DNA of 60,506 nt from a virus: positions 1 through 60,506 of the IMG/VR virus record IMGVR_UViG_3300036800_000125; one strand, written 5' to 3'. Below are positions 54,368-60,506 of the stretch, piece after piece. The translations under genes and the position numbers were made by a program. The notes beneath the pieces are model-generated. The model did no database searches, had not been told where the DNA came from, and saw only the letters and a program-made list of their open reading frames with translations. Position 1 is the stretch's first letter. Each line of letters begins with the position of its first letter.

Positions 54368-54787
54368 TCAAAATTGCCTTTCGTGCCCGACATGCTCGCC
54401 GTCTGACTGCCAGACTACACGAGCGATGCCTACTGACTTGGCAACCCGATAGCACATGAAGCAGGGCTCGCTGTTGACGTACAGCGTGGCGCCTCCGCAT
54501 AGGGCCGAACCGGCCATGAGCATGGCCGCCATCTCCGCATGAACGGTGATGCAATCGCTGTAGTCTGGTTGTCCCTGGCCGGGTGGCAGGGTGCCGCGTG
54601 GGCATCCGCCTTCGATACAGGTCGGCTTGTCCTTCGGCCCTCGGTTATAACCATGACCAACGATACGGACGTTACCGTGGTACTCGATAGCGATGATCGC
54701 ACCGACGTCGCGATGGGTGCAGCGGGCGAGCGACGCGAGCGACCGACAGACCATAATCATGGCGCGGTCATGGGATACTGATCTCAT
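54368..54787 (-). CDS. dCMP deaminase family protein
   Basis: 139 residues, ATG overlapping the upstream stop as ATGA. Zinc-dependent deaminase signature: VHAEMAAML (His and catalytic Glu, about 82-90) and SEPCFMCYRVAK (CxxC, about 106-117), plus a long insert with two more Cys (CIEGGCPRG). Converts dCMP to dUMP for thymidylate synthesis during phage DNA replication. Confidence 0.88.
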   Translation of the reverse strand: MRSVSHDRAMIMVCRSLASLARCTHRDVGAIIAIEYHGNVRIVGHGYNRGPKDKPTCIEGGCPRGTLPPGQGQPDYSDCITVHAEMAAMLMAGSALCGGATLYVNSEPCFMCYRVAKSVGIARVVWQSDGEHVGHERQF

Positions 54788-55002
54788 GGCTCTCCGTGTT
54801 CATGCTCGAGGTCGATACGCCAGCGATGTAGATGCCCATGGAACAGGCGCCAGAGGCGTACGAGGTGGTGATCGCTCAGGACATTCTGCATACCCATGAG
54901 ATACCCGAGCGAATCGGAGTGACGATTCTCCATGTGCTTGGCGAAGTTCTTGTCGGTCATGTTCTCGGTTGCGGTAACGAGCACGCGCTCTAGAATGGCC
55001 AC
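54784..55002 (-). CDS. Hypothetical protein, 72 residues
   Basis: GTG at 55002 behind GAGGAGCATATTCGG. His-rich helical sequence (SDHHLVRLWRLFHGHLHRW). Overlaps both neighbours. No family recognised. Confidence 0.62.
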   Translation of the reverse strand: MAILERVLVTATENMTDKNFAKHMENRHSDSLGYLMGMQNVLSDHHLVRLWRLFHGHLHRWRIDLEHEHGEP

Positions 55003-55286
55003 CCGAATATGCTCCTCAGGATGATCCCGGTGATGGGTCCGAATGTCATCTCTAGCACAATGATGACGAGGACAATCAAGATGAATTCAAAGCGGCTAGT
55101 CTTTGGCGGCACATCGATTCGAAACCAGTACCACCAAGGTTTCGGATCGCCGCTATCCCCGAGATTATTAAGTTCTTGTTCCAGCCGAGCGATCTCTTCC
55201 TGGCGTTCTTCCCCGGTAACCTCACCATCCTCGACTGCCTTCATTCTTTTGTTGATCTCGTCCATTTTCTGCTCAGTCGGGGTCAA
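54990..55286 (-). CDS. Membrane protein with coiled coil, 98 residues
   Basis: A TTG at 55286 (GAGAGG 12 bases upstream) or the ATG at 55265 may be the start. Charged helix (KMDEINKRMKAVEDGEVTGEERQEEIARLEQELNN), a WWYW turn, then one or two membrane helices (FILIVLVIIVLEMTFG). No family recognised. Confidence 0.6.
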   Translation of the reverse strand: MTPTEQKMDEINKRMKAVEDGEVTGEERQEEIARLEQELNNLGDSGDPKPWWYWFRIDVPPKTSRFEFILIVLVIIVLEMTFGPITGIILRSIFGWPF

Positions 55287-57573
55287 TGACGTAGATCCTC
55301 TCTGCCATTAGCGGGGTACCGAACCCGGCGATTCTATTGCCTACACACACCACGACATCATGGTTTACCGCGATCGTTTCTATCGTACGCTTTAGCGCTG
55401 GAAATCTAAAGCGGTTCACCCGAAGATATACTTCTTCGTCAGTCGTGTCAAAGCACCGTATAGAGCAGTAGGCGAGCAGGTCCGGACGCTTGAGGGTCTT
55501 GAGAATCGTCTCGACCTCCTCGCCGGTTCGCGAGCGGCGGTTCTCTACGGCATCCTGGTAGTTGATCTCTCGGACCATCCCCATGTAGACAACGCGCGGA
55601 CCCTTCCCGTAGGCAGCCTTGGCGTTCGCCCCGTAATTCTGCTCTACCTGGATCTCAGCCGTTTGCGTCCCGTCATGCGTTGGCCTTGGCACTTCGAAAT
55701 GACGGGCGGAACGTCCGCGTTCCTTGGTTATCCAGGCGAGAGCTTTAGCCAGAGACTTCTTGGTTCGGTTCAGCTCGAAAGGATCTTCGGCTGTTGCGAA
55801 CTCATGCATCTTCAGGACGGTCTTCGGGCCGATGCCCGGTACGATCTGCATATCTGACCAGTTCTGCCAGCCGCCTTCCGGCCGGTGCTCCTCGATCTTC
55901 TCGCTGGTCTTTGCTGCGATGCCGGTGATCTGTTCCCATCCGGCTACAAGCATCGGTTTGCCGGTCTCGCCCTCGTAGGCTCCGATCCAGCTACGGCTGC
56001 TCATTGATAGTCGGGGTGGACTGATCGCTATCCCGTGGTTCTGGGCGTCCTTCATCAGCTTGAAGCGGCTCTCTGCGTCTCCCTCCTTTGCGAGGGAGGC
56101 TGCATAGAACTCCAGCGGGTAGTGGGCCTTCAACCATGCACACCATAGCCCCAGGATTGAGTAGGAAACCGAATGGGCATAGACAAAAGCATATGTGCCC
56201 GAAGTAACAAGTCTCTTCCAAATTCTCTGGGCTGTCTTCTCGTCGATTCCATGTAGCCGGAATGCTCCCTCCACAAAGTTGCCCATTGAAACATTGAAAG
56301 CCGCTTCGCCGATCTTCTTGGCGATGATTCGTCGGATCTCGTTCGCGTTCGTCCAATCGAATCCGCCTACCTCTCGAACGATTTGGAGGATCTGCTCCTG
56401 GTATATGATTTGGCCGCGCGTGTGAGCTGTGATGCGATCTGTGATCGGATGAAAGCGCTCTGGCTTCCTTCGTCCGTGCTTGACATCGCAGTACTCCGCT
56501 GTCGTACCAGAGAACAGTGGCCCCGGACGAGATAGCGCATTGATGTCAATGACTTCTCCAAAGTTGTCTGGAGATACATCACGGTTGACAAGGCGGGTAG
56601 CTCGACCCTCAAACTGAAAGATGCCCGTGACATCACCCCGTTTGAATACCGCGAGTGCGTCGGGATCATCGTCAGGTATCGCATACAAATCCTCCAGGGT
56701 AAGGTTAGCTAGCTCAAGGCAGTTGGCTATGATTCCCATCGTACTCAGACCAAGCAGGTCCATCTTGATCATGCCGGCGTACTCAACGTCATACTTATCG
56801 ATGCTCAGGACGGAACGGCCGTCCCGGTCGTACACGCTACATACATCGGTCAACGGGGTATTAGAGACGATCAGCCCAGCCGCGTGAATACTCATTCCGC
56901 GGACGTTACCCTCAAGCCGGGTCGCCTGCATGATCTTCGGGAACTGATCAGCGATCGCCTGAGCGGCCGGGAACATTTCGAACGTGTCTTGCAGGCTAGC
57001 GCTGAAGCGGGAGTCACCGCCCGAGCGCTCGATAACCCGTTTGCTTACTTCGGTCTTGGCCCAATGCGGGATCCCGTAGACTCGGCAGGTGTCGTCGAGC
57101 GAGTTCTTTCCACGGTATCGTACAAAGTTTGCAACAGTTCCGACACATTCAGGTCCATACCGAGCGGCCATGTAATCGCGAACTTCGTACCTCCGTTCAT
57201 CCGATATGTCAAGGTCAATGTCCGGCGGGTCGGTTCGGGTGACATCGATAAACCTCTCGAACAGGAGATGTGGGTAGCGGATAGGATCCACCTCGGTGAT
57301 GCGAAGGAGCCAGCTCACCACGGAGGCGGCGACAGAGCCGCGCCCCGGACCCATCGGGATGCCGGAGTCCTTTGCACGACGGACCATGTCGCTCGTGGCG
57401 AGGAAGAAGTCGATATAATCCTTGTCGGTGATCAGGCCCATCTCATACTTGACGCGCCCGGCATACCAGTCCTGATCCTTCTGCGGTCGCTGACTGATCT
57501 TCCGATACTTCCAGCCAAATCTAAGCCACTGCCATATGAGTTCTTCAGAGCTGACCGTAACGTTCGTCTGCAT
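55273..57573 (-). CDS. dnaE: DNA polymerase III alpha subunit, C-terminal part (palm to OB fold)
   Basis: 766 residues. It begins just where the PHP-containing half at 58791-59787 ends. GPGRGS at 75-80, catalytic acids PDIDLD at 117-122, and KMDLLGLSTM (third Asp, near 275) define the C-family polymerase palm. Fingers follow (IIYQEQILQI, FVYAHSVSYSILGLW), then a helix-hairpin-helix (VPGIGPKTVLKM, about 590) and a C-terminal OB-like region. The ATG at 57573 with GAGGAGGCGATTG is chosen; upstream is shadow. All polymerase active-site residues are in this piece. Confidence 0.85.
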   Translation of the reverse strand: MQTNVTVSSEELIWQWLRFGWKYRKISQRPQKDQDWYAGRVKYEMGLITDKDYIDFFLATSDMVRRAKDSGIPMGPGRGSVAASVVSWLLRITEVDPIRYPHLLFERFIDVTRTDPPDIDLDISDERRYEVRDYMAARYGPECVGTVANFVRYRGKNSLDDTCRVYGIPHWAKTEVSKRVIERSGGDSRFSASLQDTFEMFPAAQAIADQFPKIMQATRLEGNVRGMSIHAAGLIVSNTPLTDVCSVYDRDGRSVLSIDKYDVEYAGMIKMDLLGLSTMGIIANCLELANLTLEDLYAIPDDDPDALAVFKRGDVTGIFQFEGRATRLVNRDVSPDNFGEVIDINALSRPGPLFSGTTAEYCDVKHGRRKPERFHPITDRITAHTRGQIIYQEQILQIVREVGGFDWTNANEIRRIIAKKIGEAAFNVSMGNFVEGAFRLHGIDEKTAQRIWKRLVTSGTYAFVYAHSVSYSILGLWCAWLKAHYPLEFYAASLAKEGDAESRFKLMKDAQNHGIAISPPRLSMSSRSWIGAYEGETGKPMLVAGWEQITGIAAKTSEKIEEHRPEGGWQNWSDMQIVPGIGPKTVLKMHEFATAEDPFELNRTKKSLAKALAWITKERGRSARHFEVPRPTHDGTQTAEIQVEQNYGANAKAAYGKGPRVVYMGMVREINYQDAVENRRSRTGEEVETILKTLKRPDLLAYCSIRCFDTTDEEVYLRVNRFRFPALKRTIETIAVNHDVVVCVGNRIAGFGTPLMAERIYVIDPD

Positions 57574-57913
57574 CAATCGCCTCCTCGCCAGCCGCGATCT
57601 CCGCTTTGATCGCCTCAACATGATCGCCGTGATTGTAGCAGACTAGCTGAGTGCTGCCATCTTCATTCGTGACCAGATGGAACATATCACCCTGGCACTC
57701 AACGCACCTAATCATCATCAACTTAATCGCCTCTCCATCTTCTAGCTTACCATACACCCCGAGTTCCTTGAGTTGCCCTGATGTCACGGCAATGACCTTC
57801 AAGACGACCAGGGCGGCGAGGTCGATAGTCGGGCGGCCGAGCGGCCAATCCCTGATAACTTCCCAGGCGGCATCGAGCTGCGGCTTGAGTTCGTCAAGGA
57901 GAGCGAGGTTCAT
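57545..57913 (-). CDS. Zinc-site protein, 122 residues
   Basis: The ATG at 57913 lies 5 bases after the preceding stop, though the SD AGAGGAG abuts it; a longer TTG start at 58042 would run over the membrane gene. Helical N-terminal half; CVECQGDMFHLVTNEDGS then CYNHGDH form a CxxC...CxxH site. Overlaps the polymerase start by 29 bases. Function unknown. Confidence 0.6.
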   Translation of the reverse strand: MNLALLDELKPQLDAAWEVIRDWPLGRPTIDLAALVVLKVIAVTSGQLKELGVYGKLEDGEAIKLMMIRCVECQGDMFHLVTNEDGSTQLVCYNHGDHVEAIKAEIAAGEEAIDADERYGQL

Positions 57914-57918
57914 CTCCT

Positions 57919-58092
57919 CTACCAGTTTACGTGACCGTACACGACGAGCTGCAGGAGTATCTCTATTGCCGATCCGACCGCCAGTATGACCACGGCGATC
58001 TTTAGCTGCTCCCATATCCCCCACCCGATGTAGGTTAGCCAAGCTGATATTTTTCGGGCACGCGCTCGCGTAGGCTTACCAGTTTGTCCCAT
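57919..58092 (-). CDS. 57-residue membrane protein
   Basis: ATG at 58092, overlapping the MazG-like gene by 58 bases, with weak SD. Basic start (MGQTGKPTRARARK), then one or two apolar helices (WLTYIGWGIWEQLKIAVVIL, ILLQLVVYG). Third positions are GC-rich in this frame, supporting coding. Function unknown. Confidence 0.55.
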   Translation of the reverse strand: MGQTGKPTRARARKISAWLTYIGWGIWEQLKIAVVILAVGSAIEILLQLVVYGHVNW

Positions 58093-58400
58093 AGAACTCG
58101 CTCCGTTTCGTTCCAGTCTCCGGTGAAGTGCTGGATGGCCAGAACACCGCAAGCAACGACATCGGCCAATTCGCCGAGAAGTTCTTCCCTGTGTTCCCAG
58201 AACCCCAAGTCACTCTCCTTGCGAGGATTCTGTCCAGTCATCAATATGAATGCCTCGACTACCTCGCCAGCTTCTTCTGTGATCTTTGCTATTCTTGCCC
58301 AATCCTGGGCTAGCGATGGGCGCTGGTATTCTATAGGAACGTCACTATCGATCCAGTTGTTGACCTCGGTAACGGCCTTGCCGACTTCGCTCATGTCCAT
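58035..58400 (-). CDS. MazG-like nucleotide pyrophosphohydrolase
   Basis: 121 residues from ATG 58400 (a second ATG two codons on). The helical core IAKITEEAGEVVEAFIL (EExxE) and ELLGELADVVACGVLAI (ExxD) are the metal-binding helices of the MazG/all-alpha NTP pyrophosphohydrolase superfamily. It may clean the nucleotide pool or lower ppGpp during infection. The upstream frame extension belongs to the HNH region and is rejected. Confidence 0.75.
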   Translation of the reverse strand: MDMSEVGKAVTEVNNWIDSDVPIEYQRPSLAQDWARIAKITEEAGEVVEAFILMTGQNPRKESDLGFWEHREELLGELADVVACGVLAIQHFTGDWNETERVLWDKLVSLRERVPEKYQLG

Positions 58401-58404
58401 GACT

Positions 58405-58812
58405 CTATGCTCTCTTCCTGTGTCTTCCGCATACACATCCAGGATCGCATTTCTTCCCGGGCTTCGTGTGCTTTCCGCATTTGCAACCTTCGGCACATTC
58501 CCCTGTCGTATGCGGATTCGAGATACCCTTCTTGGCGGCTGATATTTTCTCCCTGGTCTCTTCCGTGTGTTTACGTCCTTTGTTGTCGTATCGCATATGG
58601 CACAGGGTACATCTTGGCTCGTAGTTTTGTACATCGAGCCTGTCGGTATCGTGAATACTTGACCAGTCTTCTGCTATACAACCGCAATCTACGCAATTGT
58701 GTTCGTCGGCATCTCCGCGAACTCTTCTGACTCTTTTATGCATCCCATTGCGACCTACTTTGTCCCCAACCCATCTAGGACTTTCCGAACCTATCTGCCC
58801 CTTGCGTCCCAC
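58405..58812 (-). CDS. HNH endonuclease with Cys-rich tail
   Basis: 135 residues. GTG at 58812 with AAGGAT 9 bases upstream, 22 bases inside the end of the PHP half of the polymerase gene. HNH fold: CVDCG (about 39-43), SSIHDTD (the central His), YEPRCTLCHMRYD. A NUMOD3-like basic helix follows (RKHTEETREKISAAKKG), then two units of C..GC.CG.H near 108-132. This is the make-up of free-standing homing endonucleases that sit at split or intron-bearing genes. Confidence 0.8.
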   Translation of the reverse strand: MGRKGQIGSESPRWVGDKVGRNGMHKRVRRVRGDADEHNCVDCGCIAEDWSSIHDTDRLDVQNYEPRCTLCHMRYDNKGRKHTEETREKISAAKKGISNPHTTGECAEGCKCGKHTKPGKKCDPGCVCGRHRKRA

Positions 58813-59666
58813 GGTTCCATATCCTTCGGGGTGATCGGATAACGCAATTTCTCTGCTTTCGGAAGAACAACATTGCATCGGTCTGCGATAATGACCGTAT
58901 TCTCGATCGCCTCTATTGCTTGTTTATTGCCAATTCCGGTTTTTAGCAACCTACTCCTCAGTTCCGTGTCTGAATCTGGCAGGCACAAAGGCACCGAGTA
59001 ATTCCATTCGCGCATGGCATCGTCAACGCTCGCCTTACCGCGATGAACCGCATGAAGGACTGCTTGCATCTCCGAGTCTTCCATGCGCGGGTAGTGAACA
59101 TCGAATGTTACCACGAGCGGGACATCCCACCGTTTACTCAGCTGGGCATAGGCGGTATTGATAGCGCAGGTGCGGGGGAGTTCGTAGAACGGCTGGATCT
59201 CTAGGAAGTATCGGTCTCCGAAGAGCCTGGAGAATCGCTCGATGATCCTTCCGGCAGCTTCAAAGTCAGGGTCGTCGTTATGCTCAGGATTTCCCTTTCC
59301 TCCAAGGAGGGAGCAGGCGAGGAGACTTCCAGAGCATCCAGAAAGAGCGACAATGTCTCCGGAAAGTTCCGCAAGGTTACCCCCGGATACTGTAGGGTGG
59401 TAATAGTAATCTCGATACGATCGTTCGACGATTTGATTGAGGTTTCGATAGCCACGGGCGGTGGCAGCGAGTAGCGTGAGGTGGTGCTTGTAGGCGGATC
59501 GGACGGGGAGGAGCTCGACTTCTCCTCTTCGCTGAACGAGCCGTCGTTCGTCATTTTCTTCCAGTACCGATCCACAGTATACCTCACATCCAAATATAGG
59601 TTTGACTCCTATTTCCACAGCAGCCTTTTCGAACTGGAAATGACTGGACACGTTGCCATAATCCAT
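58791..59666 (-). CDS. dnaE: DNA polymerase III alpha subunit, PHP part, downstream of frameshift
   Basis: The frame opens at or near ATG 59666 and encodes 291 residues: NVSSHFQFEKAAVEIGVKPI, GCEVYCG, HHLTLLAATARGYRNL, LSGCSGSLLA, and VPLVVTFDVHYP, all standard PHP and linker motifs of DnaE. It stops at 58791 after LPKAEKLRYPITPKD, which is where the palm-containing half takes over. The first PHP motif is in another frame (59584-59787). Confidence 0.72.
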   Translation of the reverse strand: MDYGNVSSHFQFEKAAVEIGVKPIFGCEVYCGSVLEENDERRLVQRRGEVELLPVRSAYKHHLTLLAATARGYRNLNQIVERSYRDYYYHPTVSGGNLAELSGDIVALSGCSGSLLACSLLGGKGNPEHNDDPDFEAAGRIIERFSRLFGDRYFLEIQPFYELPRTCAINTAYAQLSKRWDVPLVVTFDVHYPRMEDSEMQAVLHAVHRGKASVDDAMREWNYSVPLCLPDSDTELRSRLLKTGIGNKQAIEAIENTVIIADRCNVVLPKAEKLRYPITPKDMEPWDARGR

Positions 59667-59787
59667 GTTCAGTCAGGGCCATGGCTGAATAGCCTAGTTC
59701 TGCTGCCCGCTGAACATGCTGCGCCGGGGTACCAAAACCGTCACCAAAGCTGAACGTGGAGTGGTGGTGTAGTGAAACTGGCATCAT
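59584..59787 (-). CDS. dnaE: DNA polymerase III alpha subunit, PHP start, upstream of frameshift
   Basis: From ATG 59787, behind the near-perfect SD AAGGAGGTGATG: MMPVSLHHHSTFSFGDGFG is PHP motif I (HxH) and ALTEHG (about 36-41) is motif II. Beyond that the frame reads unrelated residues and stops at 59584, whereas the next PHP residues (NVSSH...) continue in the +1 frame. A 7-base excess at about 59655-59665, where ATGG is repeated, would explain the shift. Confidence 0.65.
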   Translation of the reverse strand: MMPVSLHHHSTFSFGDGFGTPAQHVQRAAELGYSAMALTEHGLWQRVQSFPVRKGCCGNRSQTYIWM

Positions 59788-59810
59788 CCGGCATCACCTC
59801 CTTCCATACG

Positions 59811-59996
59811 CTATCGATCTTCCTCGACTACTATTTCCATAACATTGCTCGTATACGGAATCTGATGCTTGTCTGTGGTGTAAGGGTACACCTGCTTTTT
59901 GGGTAGCGTTACCAGGGTGTAAGCGACCGTTCGCTCAACGTGACTGGCTTCATAGGTTGTCACGCTTCCATCAGACCAGTGAATGTGAACCTTCAC
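59811..59996 (-). CDS. Hypothetical protein, 61 residues
   Basis: GTG at 59996 overlaps the preceding stop as GTGA, behind AGAGAGGTTCACTG. Beta-rich (VKVHIHWSDGSVTTYEAS, MEIVVEEDR). Directly ahead of the polymerase gene. No family recognised. Confidence 0.62.
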   Translation of the reverse strand: MKVHIHWSDGSVTTYEASHVERTVAYTLVTLPKKQVYPYTTDKHQIPYTSNVMEIVVEEDR

Positions 59997-60349
59997 CAGT
60001 GAACCTCTCTTGGGCCGAAGTCCTGCTCTACGTCTGCGGGGACGCCGCGCCGCGTACTGATCAGGCCGCTCCCGGTACAAGTACTGCAGCTACGGATGTT
60101 CGCCTGGCGCGGGCCGAGCGTCATCCTGCCGGCGATGACCATGCGGACGTTTACCGGGATTGGCCCCCAGCCGGTATCGTGGTGAAGATACTGGACACCC
60201 ACGGTACAGTGCGGGCACTTCTTCTCATAGTAGGCGGGGTTGGCGTAGCGACGGATGACGAGACGGCTCCGGCGATTTGCAATACAGAACACCAGGTAAC
60301 CGATCATGGCCAGTGTGAAGAACCCGAGCCAGAGTATTATCCAGAACAT
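59993..60349 (-). CDS. Membrane-anchored zinc-ribbon protein, 118 residues
   Basis: ATG at 60349 behind AAGGAGTGAA. Membrane helix at 1-24 (MFWIILWLGFFTLAMIGYLV), basic stretch, then CPHC (about 45) and CSTCTGSG (about 88), a split four-Cys zinc site of DnaJ-like look. Function unknown. Confidence 0.66.
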   Translation of the reverse strand: MFWIILWLGFFTLAMIGYLVFCIANRRSRLVIRRYANPAYYEKKCPHCTVGVQYLHHDTGWGPIPVNVRMVIAGRMTLGPRQANIRSCSTCTGSGLISTRRGVPADVEQDFGPREVHW

Positions 60350-60350
60350 T

Positions 60351-60422
60351 TCACTCCTTGACGGCCGGGTTCCCCCACTCACCCCAGCCGTTGTCTTCCG
60401 AGCGGAGATAGAAGCCGATCAT
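60351..60422 (-). CDS. Possible 23-residue microprotein
   Basis: ATG at 60422 overlaps the preceding stop as ATGA; stop one base before the next ATG. The product is MIGFYLRSEDNGWGEWGNPA followed by VKE. The SD is weak (AAAGAG). Kept because of the tight coupling on both sides. Confidence 0.42.
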   Translation of the reverse strand: MIGFYLRSEDNGWGEWGNPAVKE

Positions 60423-60506
60423 GATGATTCGCTCTTTCGTCGAATAGCATTTTTCATTGCAGATATCCTATTCGCCTCGTGTTCCGGCGTTCTATTCAAT
60501 GCTGCC
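60419..60506 (-). CDS. C-terminal end of a gene cut by the window edge
   Basis: The last 29 codons of a frame entering from the right edge: basic and helical (TPEHEANRISAMKNAIRRKS), ending TGA that overlaps the next start as ATGA. Too little to identify. Confidence 0.45.
   Translation of the reverse strand, partial: AALNRTPEHEANRISAMKNAIRRKSESS

Noticed and set aside
1-60506. Integrase, repressor, attachment site or tRNA genes
   Set aside because: None with recognisable motifs or folds was seen by eye on either strand. Absence is not proven without tRNAscan or profile searches.

Overview
The window reads as most, perhaps all, of the genome of a tailed, long-tailed (siphovirus-type) bacteriophage of a high-GC Gram-positive host (Actinobacteria, Streptomyces-like). 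The support is high GC with strong GC bias at third codon positions, frequent GTG and TTG starts, gene ends overlapping as ATGA, GTGA or TGATG, a complete HK97-type head and tail morphogenesis block, a DnaE-type DNA polymerase III alpha subunit, a prim-pol/RepA-like replication protein, and cell-wall enzymes of actinobacterial type (DUF1906-like hydrolase plus PASTA, LysM plus Rpf-like lysozyme fold, NlpC/P60). No integrase, repressor or tRNA gene was recognised, so a virulent life style is the simplest reading.

Layout. 1-12.7 kb, minus strand except one short plus-strand pair: replication and early genes, with a prim-pol/RepA-like protein, a RuvC-like nuclease behind a zinc-ribbon protein (plus strand), a GIY-YIG-like protein, a DUF3631-like ATPase, a DUF2786 protein and many small unknown proteins. 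12.8-18.1 kb, minus strand: an island of very small genes, several with their own promoter and hairpin, around a 0.95 kb AT-richer non-coding stretch (13.2-14.1 kb) with iteron-like repeats that may hold the replication origin. 18.1-18.7 kb: a repeat-rich non-coding switch region between leftward and rightward transcription. 18.7-24.1 kb, plus: small membrane proteins, zinc proteins, a secreted protein and a VWA-like protein. 24.2-52.4 kb, plus: terminase small and large subunits, portal, ClpP-like protease with a histidine-rich insert, major capsid protein, decoration-like proteins, connectors, two tail-tube-like proteins, frameshifted tail chaperones, tape measure, a compact Acb2-like protein, a large repeat-bearing tail protein, holin candidates and an endolysin. 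52.4-53.9 kb, minus: secreted LysM/Rpf-like and NlpC/P60 enzymes with a tiny membrane protein. 54.2-60.5 kb, minus: a possible small RNA, dCMP deaminase, MazG-like pyrophosphohydrolase, and a DNA polymerase III alpha subunit split in two by an HNH endonuclease gene, with an additional frameshift in its PHP part.

How it fits together. The leftward arms supply nucleotide metabolism (deaminase, MazG) and replication (split DnaE, prim-pol, RuvC-like). The rightward block packages DNA and builds the virion. Lysis enzymes sit at the end of the rightward block and in the adjoining leftward operon. The most unusual signals are the split and frameshifted polymerase, a repeated promoter motif, and a four-copy intergenic RNA hairpin whose inner stem changes sequence while keeping pairing. 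All functional names rest on motif recognition by eye; no database search was run.
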